NCBI GenBank assembly: GCA_002399785.1 | Contig: DHEH01000017.1 | Coordinates: forward strand, 1-38,749 | Source of the DNA: Caryophanales bacterium UBA4855 | GTDB lineage: Bacteria; Bacillota_I; Bacilli_A; RFN20; CAG-826 | DNA length: 38,749 nt | Reading direction: 5' to 3' | Part shown: piece after piece, positions 33,583 to 38,749 of the stretch | Position numbering within the stretch: the first letter of the stretch is position 1 | How the letters are laid out: each line of letters begins with the position of its first letter | Notes under the pieces: generated by a model | Told to the model about the DNA's origin: nothing | The model's database searches: none | What the model saw: only the letters and a program-made list of their open reading frames with translations | Translations under genes and position numbers: made by a program

Positions 33583-33627
33583 TTGATATAAATCCCCTTT
33601 AGAGTGATATATATGTATGACCTAAAG
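33583..33627 (+). promoter_or_regulatory. Recombinase-operon promoter, copy 2
   Basis: TTGATA (33583-33588) and CTTTAGAGTGATA (33597-33609), then TAAAGGAGGT. The block is identical to the 4805-4817 copy and keeps the same distance to the ribosome site, so the two recombinase cassettes had a common origin. Confidence 0.6.
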
Positions 33628-33637
33628 GAGGTTTATC

Positions 33638-33841
33638 ATGGATAATTTAAAAGAAAAATTACTTAAGTTATGTGAACAACATAAGACCAGCACTGAGGGG
33701 ATTAATTACTTAATCAACTATTATATTAATTCCCTCGGTTGGACTGAGGAGGAAGCCATCAAATACACAATAAAGCTATTTGATAATGGCACTATTGATG
33801 AAATCAAAATTATAGGAGGAACCGATGGAAGGGATAATTAA
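33638..33841 (+). CDS. Small helical protein preceding the recombinases
   Basis: 67 residues, all-helical by composition (EKLLKLCEQHKTSTEGINY). Not recognised. It begins after AAAGGAGG and overlaps the recombinase start by 17 bases. It occupies the same place as the small broken gene at 4849 in the left cassette, but the sequence differs. Possibly a directionality factor or a leader that sets recombinase dose (inference). Confidence 0.65.
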   Translation: MDNLKEKLLKLCEQHKTSTEGINYLINYYINSLGWTEEEAIKYTIKLFDNGTIDEIKIIGGTDGRDN

Positions 33842-35155
33842 CCAAGTTATATTTATTAATCATAATGAAACTAAATTAATCAATGTTGCAGCATACGCTC
33901 GTGTATCAGTTGATAAAGAAACAATGCACCATTCATTAATGGCTCAAATTGATTATTATAAACAATTAATTGAAGACAATCCAAAATGGAAGCTTGTAGA
34001 TATTTATGTAGATGAAGGTATTACAGGCACAACAGAATCAAGAGATTCATTTCAAAGAATGATTGATGACGCCATGTCTGGCAATATCGATTTAATTATT
34101 ACTAAATCAATTACCAGATTTGCTAGAAATACAGTTACCCTTCTTGAGACTGTTAGAAAACTTAAAGAAAACAATATTGATGTTTATTTTGAAGAACAAA
34201 ACATTCACACTATATCAAAAGATGGCGAACTTCTTCTCACAATCCTTGCTTCATATGCTCAAGAAGAATCTAGATCAGTTTCTGAAAATATGAAATGGAG
34301 AGTAAAAAAGAATTTTGAAGAAGGCTTATCTTGGGGTACTCACTTATATAGCTATAAATATAAAAACAACCAATATGAGGTTATTCCTGAAGAAGCTAAG
34401 GTTGTTAAAAAGATATTTGATTTATACCTAGAAGGCAATGGCGTTCAAGCAATATGCAAAATACTTGAATCTGATGGAATCAAAACCAGAAACAATATCT
34501 TCTTCTCTAAATCAACAATAAGAGGAATGCTATCAAATGAATACTATACTGGCGATAAGATACTTCAAAAGACTTACTGCAAAGATTTTATTTCTAAAAG
34601 AACACTTATCAATAATGGTGAACTTACTAAATATTATGTTGAAGATTCACACGAAGGTATTATTTCAAAAAAAATTTTAATAAAGTTCAAGAAATGCTTA
34701 AATCTAAAAAAGAAAGCATCAATTGGAAAGTTACAAAACCTCTAATACTTCCTTTTAGTGGAATGTTGGAATGTGGATGTTGTGGTAAACACTATTCAAG
34801 GAAAACCACTCCATATAAACACATTTGGATTTGTAGAACTAATAATGATAAAGGAATTAAAGCATGCAATTCTAAACAAGTACCTGAAGAAATATTATTT
34901 GAAACTTCAAATGAAATACTAGATACTACTTCTTTTGATGAAAAGTTATTCAAAAAGAAAATAGAAAAGATAATTGTTAAAAATGACAATATCCTTACTT
35001 ATGTTTTCAAGGATGGAATTTCAAAAGATATCAAATGGGAAAATAAATCTAGAAGTCTTTCTTGGACTCCAGAAAAGAAAGCATTAGCAAGACAAAAAAC
35101 ATTAGAACAACATAAACTAAGGAGGGCTAACAATGGCAAAGGTAACAGTAATTAA
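33825..35155 (+). pseudogene. Large serine recombinase A, split by a one-base slip in an A tract
   Basis: The N-terminal catalytic domain VAAYARVSVDKE (Ser28) and the ITRFARNT arginine motif are intact, as is the recombinase domain. Near 34680 the frame is lost at a run of eight As. Adding one A gives exactly 444 codons and restores NFNKVQEMLKSKK, then the zinc ribbon (LECGCCGKHY ... WICRT) and the coiled-coil C-terminus. In the sequence as given, protein A ends at 34745 after 306 residues, without its zinc domain. The lesion could be real decay, a reversible slippage switch, or a sequencing error. Recombinase B overlaps its 3' end by 23 bases, so translation would remain coupled only if the frame is restored. 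Confidence 0.8.
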
Positions 35156-36707
35156 ACCAACAATTAATCCACATACTCATATTTCAATTGATGCACCACA
35201 TAAAAGGCGTGTAGCTGCTTATGCTAGAGTATCCGCAGACCAGGATGAGCAGTTCACTTCATATGAAGCTAAAATCGATTATTACACTAAATACATCAAA
35301 GCCAATGATGAATGGGAATTTGTGAATGTATATACCGATGAAGGCATTAGTGGTACATCTACTAAAAGGCGTGATGGATTTAAACAAATGATTGATGATG
35401 CCCTAAAAGGTAAAATTGATTTAATTGTAACTAAATCCATATCACGTTTTGCAAGAAACACAGTTGATGCTTTAGTCAACATCAGAAAATTAAAAGAAAA
35501 AGGTGTTGAAGTATTTTTTGAAAAAGAAAACATTTATACCTTTGGTACTGGTGGAGAGCTTCTTCTAACCATTATGTCTAGTATCGCTCAAGAGGAATCC
35601 AGGTCAATATCAGAAAATGTTACTTGGGGTAAAAGAAAAGCATTCCAGGATGGTAAAGTTGCCCTACCCTATAAATGCTTCTTAGGATATAAGAAAGGTG
35701 AAAACGGTCTTCCTGAGATTGAACCAGAAGGTGCTAAAATCGTAAGAAGGATTTATAGAATGTTTATTGAAGGCAAAAGCCAATCAACAATTGCTAGAAT
35801 CCTAACTGAAGAAAATATCCCTACTCCAAGTGGTAAAACTAAATGGCAATACAATGTTGTTGATTCAATTTTAAGAAATGAGAAATATAAAGGTTCTGCT
35901 CTTCTTCAAAAGAAATACATCGTAGACTTCTTAACAAAGAAACTTAAAAAGAACAATGGCGAAGTCGCACAGTACTATGTTGAAGATTCTCACCCAGCAA
36001 TTATTAGTCCTGATGAATGGGAACTAGTACAAGCTGAACTTGAATTAAGAGATGGACTAGAAACTAGAAATCGAAGAGATAATGTGTTATCAGGAAGAGT
36101 CATATGTGCTGATTGTGGTTCTATCTATGGTCCTAAGGTATGGCATTCAAATGATGCCTATAGACGTATCGTATGGCAATGTAATAACAAGTTTAACGGT
36201 ACTAAATGTCAAACACCTACTCTAGATGAAGAAACAATTAAAAATGCTTATTTAAAGGGGTTAAACATCCTTCTTAAGGATAGAGATGCACTTATTAACA
36301 ATCTTCTTCTAGTAAAAGAAAAACTACTAGCTGTTAATTTATCTAAGCCTATAGAACAAGCCAAGAATGAAATGCTAGTAGTTAGTGGTTTATGTGACCA
36401 ACATATATTTAACCGAGAAAAGAAATTAAAGAACAGTCAAGAATACATGGATGAATATGTAGATCTAGTTAAAAGATTCACAGCTGCCCAAGATGAATAC
36501 ACAAGATTAATTGATGAACAAGTTACAAGAAATAGAAAGTCAGTAAAGCTTCAAGCATTCATTGATGAGATTAAAAATGCAGATACACTAAACCTAGAAT
36601 TTAACGATAGACTCTTCAATTTAACTGTCCTCAACATCAAAGTGCATAAAGAAAACCATCTCGAATTCAATTTCAAAGATGGCTCAGTAATAAATATTGA
36701 ACTCTAG
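35133..36707 (+). CDS. Large serine recombinase B (intact)
   Basis: 524 residues with all parts of the large serine recombinase family: resolvase domain with AAYARVSADQDE (Ser34) and SISRFARNT, recombinase domain (KWQYNVVDSILRNEKYKG), zinc ribbon (VICADCGSIYG ... WQCNNKF), coiled coil (residues ~400-490) and a short C-terminal strand. It should cut and join attachment sites to integrate and excise the element. The GGAGG before the ATG lies in the end of the recombinase A gene. Two adjacent, different large serine recombinases recall ccrA/ccrB of staphylococcal cassettes. It is about 50 residues longer than the left pseudogene's product and is the only recombinase in the window without a lesion. 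Confidence 0.93.
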   Translation: MAKVTVIKPTINPHTHISIDAPHKRRVAAYARVSADQDEQFTSYEAKIDYYTKYIKANDEWEFVNVYTDEGISGTSTKRRDGFKQMIDDALKGKIDLIVTKSISRFARNTVDALVNIRKLKEKGVEVFFEKENIYTFGTGGELLLTIMSSIAQEESRSISENVTWGKRKAFQDGKVALPYKCFLGYKKGENGLPEIEPEGAKIVRRIYRMFIEGKSQSTIARILTEENIPTPSGKTKWQYNVVDSILRNEKYKGSALLQKKYIVDFLTKKLKKNNGEVAQYYVEDSHPAIISPDEWELVQAELELRDGLETRNRRDNVLSGRVICADCGSIYGPKVWHSNDAYRRIVWQCNNKFNGTKCQTPTLDEETIKNAYLKGLNILLKDRDALINNLLLVKEKLLAVNLSKPIEQAKNEMLVVSGLCDQHIFNREKKLKNSQEYMDEYVDLVKRFTAAQDEYTRLIDEQVTRNRKSVKLQAFIDEIKNADTLNLEFNDRLFNLTVLNIKVHKENHLEFNFKDGSVINIEL

Positions 36708-36729
36708 TTTGGATGGCTAGAGTTTTTTT
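36700..36729 (+). terminator. Intrinsic terminator of the recombinase operon
   Basis: AACTCTAG (36700-36707, which includes the stop codon) pairs perfectly with CTAGAGTT (36717-36724) and is followed by a T run to 36729. Confidence 0.85.
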
Positions 36730-37594
36730 ATCGTAAAAAATACTTATCCTTAAAATCTTTATAATAATTCACAAGATTATTATTGCCTTTTACTATATTT
36801 AGTGTCATAGGAATTAACTCTTCCCAATATAACGAGACAACATTGGATAATGAATCATTCGCATCCTGTATTGCATTTTGTAATTCATCATAAGTTCCTA
36901 GATTATTCTTCATTGTAATAAAAAAACAATAATCACCTTTAATTGAATTACCATAAACCATATTTCTATATGCCTGATAATGCTTGTTCATGAAAATTTC
37001 CCAGTTATCATCTTCTAAACAAAATTTAAGGTTTGTTCCATTTTCGATAAGTGGTTTGTAAATTTTATTAAATGTTTTCAACGGATTACTTGCTGTAGTT
37101 TTTGGTTCAATGTCTTTTTCTGTATATTTAATCTCAAAATAGTAATTATGGCCTTTTTCATCTTCACAATAAAAATCAAAATTAGTACTATTAGGAATTA
37201 ATACTTTTTCAAATTCATGTTTTATTATTTTTATATTCTTTTTTAAAATATACGATAGTAAAACATTTAAATACTCATAATCATTGTTTAAAAGTATTGC
37301 AAAGAAATTAATGCACATAGTTTGACTTGAATTCAAGTGATGCCAATAATTATGTCTTTTAATTTTTGATGATTCTGTTATTGCTTCATCGCACATATAA
37401 TTCCTTAATTTTACTTCTAAAGGCTCAGGAAGGATATGTTCATATTCTCCATAATCAATAGATTCTTTTGTCTTTTTATTGTATGTTATAAAATGGCCAC
37501 AACCATCAATGCCCAATTTTTGTTTTTTATACTCAACAAGATGACGAATAATAGCATCATTAAAGTTGTTTATATTCTTGCTATCTTTATTCAA
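36728..37594 (-). CDS. PGN_0703-type putative restriction endonuclease (PD-(D/E)xK)
   Basis: 288 residues. The region LNSSQTMCINFFAILL (~88-102) and the nuclease core FDFYCEDEKGH ... YYFEIKYTEKD, with D140, E154 and K156, match the PGN_0703 family of predicted restriction enzymes. The D, E-x-K set coordinates Mg2+ for DNA cleavage. The start is TTG (37594), with AAAGGAGA nine bases upstream; no better ATG exists. A -10 box TATAAT lies at 37661-37656. It converges on the recombinase operon and is alone, with no methyltransferase next to it. The LRR-methyltransferase 27 kb away is the only candidate partner here. It may act on modified or unmodified phage DNA. Confidence 0.8.
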   Translation of the reverse strand: MNKDSKNINNFNDAIIRHLVEYKKQKLGIDGCGHFITYNKKTKESIDYGEYEHILPEPLEVKLRNYMCDEAITESSKIKRHNYWHHLNSSQTMCINFFAILLNNDYEYLNVLLSYILKKNIKIIKHEFEKVLIPNSTNFDFYCEDEKGHNYYFEIKYTEKDIEPKTTASNPLKTFNKIYKPLIENGTNLKFCLEDDNWEIFMNKHYQAYRNMVYGNSIKGDYCFFITMKNNLGTYDELQNAIQDANDSLSNVVSLYWEELIPMTLNIVKGNNNLVNYYKDFKDKYFLR

Positions 37595-37655
37595 CTATAA
37601 TCATCTCCTTTTTACTATTATAACTTTATGAATCAAAGCGATTTAATCTACATAT

Positions 37656-37661
37656 ATTATA
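37656..37661 (-). promoter_or_regulatory. -10 box of the nuclease gene
   Basis: The minus strand reads TGGTATAAT, a near-consensus -10 hexamer, about 60 bases before the TTG start. The -35 region is weak. Confidence 0.5.
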
Positions 37662-37711
37662 CCATGATTTACACGTCTAATAATACCACTAGTTCTAGAT
37701 TCTGTCTCGTT

Positions 37712-37733
37712 TGTCACGGATGTCACATGTCAC
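37712..37733. repeat. Three TGTCAC repeats
   Basis: TGTCAC at 37712, 37721 and 37728, the reverse complement of the GTGACA array at 4700-4730. Together with the 29730 and 32749 clusters these are the only such clusters noticed in the window. Confidence 0.6.
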
Positions 37734-37799
37734 GTGTGGGGGTATGTATAAAAATTGATTATTTCTCCTATAAGCATTCCTATATATAGTAAGTAGTAG

Positions 37800-37920
37800 T
37801 TTAACGATTAATAATAATTTAACGATTTAATTATATATATTATTATCCTTATACCTATAACTACTGCTATTTTTATACCTAAGACATCAAAAAATGATAA
37901 TAATACCTATAATTATTGCT
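37800..37920. repeat. AT-rich iteron-like direct repeats
   Basis: TTTAACGATT at 37800 and 37818 (18 bp apart). ATACCTATAACTACTGCT at 37851 and ATACCTATAATTATTGCT at 37903 differ at two of 18 bases (52 bp apart). The first unit extends to match the TTTAACGGTTAATAA copy at 29868. Confidence 0.5.
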
Positions 37921-37939
37921 GTTTTATGCCTATATAAAG

Positions 37940-37970
37940 AAAAAATAGCCAATACTTTCGTATCAGCTAT
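37940..37970 (-). terminator. Intrinsic terminator, minus strand, with no obvious gene
   Basis: ATAGC...ATAC (37945-37955) pairs with GTAT...GCTAT (37960-37970) around an internal mismatch, preceded on the plus strand by an A run, which becomes a U tract in the minus-strand transcript. TGCACCC words lie to its right, as at the 4571-4601 terminator. Confidence 0.55.
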
Positions 37971-38011
37971 ACTTAACTCTAATGGAACTGCACTACAAAT
38001 TTGATACAAAG

Positions 38012-38050
38012 TGCACCCCCTAGCATATAAACCGTTTCACGAGTGCACCC
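38012..38050. repeat. Two TGCACCCCCTAG repeats
   Basis: TGCACCCCCTAG occurs at 38012 and 38044, 32 bp apart. They share their core with 4407, 4436, 4640 and 4661 near the left end. Confidence 0.55.
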
Positions 38051-38074
38051 CCTAGGTTAATCTGTTTAACGAGT

Positions 38075-38155
38075 GGGCCTTCTTTTGCCTCTAAAAAGCC
38101 AAGAAAAGAACATGATTGATTAAGCCAAAATCAACCTGCTATCAAGAAAAGGCCC
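38075..38155. repeat. GGGCCTT / AAGGCCC inverted repeat
   Basis: GGGCCTT at 38075-38081 and AAGGCCC at 38149-38155 form 7-bp perfect arms, extended imperfectly inward (TCTTTTG versus CAAGAAA). The 67-bp interior contains shorter complementary words. It could fold as an RNA or mark an end of the element. Confidence 0.4.
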
Positions 38156-38179
38156 ATTAATCGCGGTTATTGACACAAA

Positions 38180-38207
38180 AAAAGTGACACACGTTTGTAT
38201 CACTTTT
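38180..38207. terminator. Terminator-like hairpin at the edge of the AT-rich region
   Basis: AAAAGTGA (38180-38187) and TCACTTTT (38200-38207) form a perfect 8-bp stem, extended by ACA/TGT across one mismatch. The outer A and T runs would make it work in both directions. Confidence 0.55.
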
Positions 38208-38375
38208 GTCGTTCTAATATGGTATTTGTTCGCCTTCGAAGCATCGACGTAATTCAGGGACTGAAGCCTCTTGCCTGTGACCGTTCCTTTCGGCCTTTAA
38301 GACAACAAACACGCAGGCGTGGAGGTTCTATTTCCGTAAGGAATGTTCCATTACTGGTGAGGAGGAAAAAAGAGA

Positions 38376-38618
38376 TTGGCAGAGCAAAAACAGACGGAGA
38401 ATGTAGAAAAGCCGTTGGACGACAATGCTTATCACGTGTTGGCGATGATGTTAGCTCCGCTATTGCTGAGTCATATCAGGATACAGGAAAAGAAGCGAGG
38501 CAAAGTTGAATCCATTAGGAGGATTCTCGGTTCGTCTCATCCATGGAATCGTCATTCATGCAGAACCCTAGTTGGCAAAATGTTCTTTTGCAAACTCCAT
38601 GTCCTGAACGACTTCTAG
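38376..38618 (+). CDS. Doubtful small open frame in the GC-richer flank
   Basis: 80 codons from a TTG that has GAGGAGG nine to ten bases upstream. The predicted protein has one hydrophobic stretch (YHVLAMMLAPLLLSHI) and a basic segment after it. It overlaps the 3' end of the PAS-domain gene on the other strand by 51 bases. Two other frames are also open here, as expected in GC-richer DNA, so only the ribosome site supports it. No family recognised. Confidence 0.25.
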   Translation: MAEQKQTENVEKPLDDNAYHVLAMMLAPLLLSHIRIQEKKRGKVESIRRILGSSHPWNRHSCRTLVGKMFFCKLHVLNDF

Positions 38619-38749
38619 AGCGCCAAGATAGTTTTTATGTTTATCGCGGATTGCCATATAACGGACAAGATAAGTACGGCCGTTCTTATTCATCCAGACA
38701 TCGACCGAATCCTTTTCTCCGGAACTGAGAGAATCCAGAATCTCTCTTA
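38568..38749 (-). CDS. C-terminal end of a PAS-domain protein (DUF438/PAS_10-like), cut by the window edge
   Basis: Reading the minus strand from the right edge gives 60 codons ending in TAG at 38570-38568. The sequence VWMNKNGRTYLVRYMAIRDK, then YLGALEVVQDMEFAKEHF, is the closing half of a PAS domain as in DUF438/hemerythrin-linked proteins, where the RYxAxRD and GxLEVxQD pattern is typical. The product probably senses a small ligand or redox state. The N-terminal part lies outside the window. Codon and base use are visibly richer in GC than in the element, so this gene likely belongs to the host chromosome. Confidence 0.7.
   Translation of the reverse strand, partial: REILDSLSSGEKDSVDVWMNKNGRTYLVRYMAIRDKHKNYLGALEVVQDMEFAKEHFAN

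Larger units (their letters stand above)
37595..38375. other. Long non-coding, repeat-rich right boundary region
   Basis: No convincing gene. From left to right it holds the nuclease promoter, a TGTCAC cluster (37712-37733), two TTTAACGATT units (37800, 37818), an imperfect direct repeat ATACCTATAA (37851 and 37903), a minus-strand terminator (37945-37970), TGCACCC words (38012, 38044), a long inverted repeat (38075-38155) and a terminator-like hairpin (38180-38207). Sequence composition changes to higher GC after about 38210. Confidence 0.6.

Noticed and set aside
34670..34700. Programmed ribosomal frameshift in recombinase A
   Set aside because: A tract of eight As could in principle slip, but no downstream stem-loop was seen, and large serine recombinases are not known to use this; decay, slippage mutation or sequencing error is simpler.
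37800..37920. Direct repeats as a CRISPR array
   Set aside because: Only two copies each of short AT-rich units with unequal spacing, and no cas genes.
38195..38509. 104-codon Arg-rich frame in the right flank
   Set aside because: It overlaps the better-supported frame at 38376, has no ribosome site, and its composition is typical of a shadow frame in GC-richer DNA.

Overview
The window looks like a mobile genetic element, or a stack of elements, in a low-GC Bacillota (Firmicutes) host, probably an anaerobic gut lineage of the Erysipelotrichia/Bacilli type. This is inferred from the strong AT bias, Gram-positive AGGAGG ribosome-binding sites, an oxygen-sensitive class III ribonucleotide reductase, and clusters of large serine recombinases. 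The standard bacterial code fits. No tRNA, rRNA or CRISPR array was seen. The last ~0.5 kb is visibly richer in GC and holds the 3' end of a PAS-domain gene, so it is probably host chromosome or a different element.

Layout, left to right. 1-6.5 kb is a graveyard of recombination genes: an IS481-like transposase with three in-frame stops, an intact Fic protein, a broken AlbA_2/GHKL-type regulator, a small resolvase with one stop, and a large serine recombinase with a 2-nt deletion and a Trp-to-TGA change. 6.5-14 kb, all on the minus strand, is a DNA metabolism and modification block. It holds a DEDDh exonuclease in its own transcription unit, then an operon of a hypothetical protein, nrdG, nrdD, a metallophosphoesterase, a thymidylate-kinase-like enzyme and an unusual BspA-type leucine-rich-repeat/DNA N6-adenine methyltransferase fusion. 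Both units begin with a shared 20-bp motif. 14-18.4 kb holds an XRE regulator, a frameshifted membrane protein, a coiled-coil protein and two different DUF4238 proteins. 18.4-28.5 kb holds a probable phage-defence operon: an XRE protein, a CoiA-like zinc protein, a coiled-coil/degenerate-NTPase protein, an unknown protein, a 1709-residue DEAH helicase with DUF1998 (DruE-like) and a cyclophilin-like lipoprotein.

28.6-36.7 kb is the element's core. A minus-strand zinc-finger protein diverges from a plus-strand module made of an excisionase-type HTH protein, a primase-like/DUF3987 replication protein, small accessory proteins and two adjacent large serine recombinases. The first recombinase is split by a one-base slip in an A tract; the second is intact. 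This resembles the cch-ccrA-ccrB logic of SCC elements. A lone PGN_0703-type restriction nuclease follows, then ~1 kb of repeat-rich non-coding DNA. Short repeats (TGCACCC, GTGACA/TGTCAC, and a minus-strand terminator) occur in the non-coding DNA at both ends (about 4.4-4.8 kb and 37.7-38.1 kb), which suggests the element spans roughly 4.4-38.1 kb.

The best candidates for undescribed biology are the DruE-like operon with three unfamiliar partners, the LRR-methyltransferase fusion, and the DUF4238 pair with coiled-coil and membrane partners.
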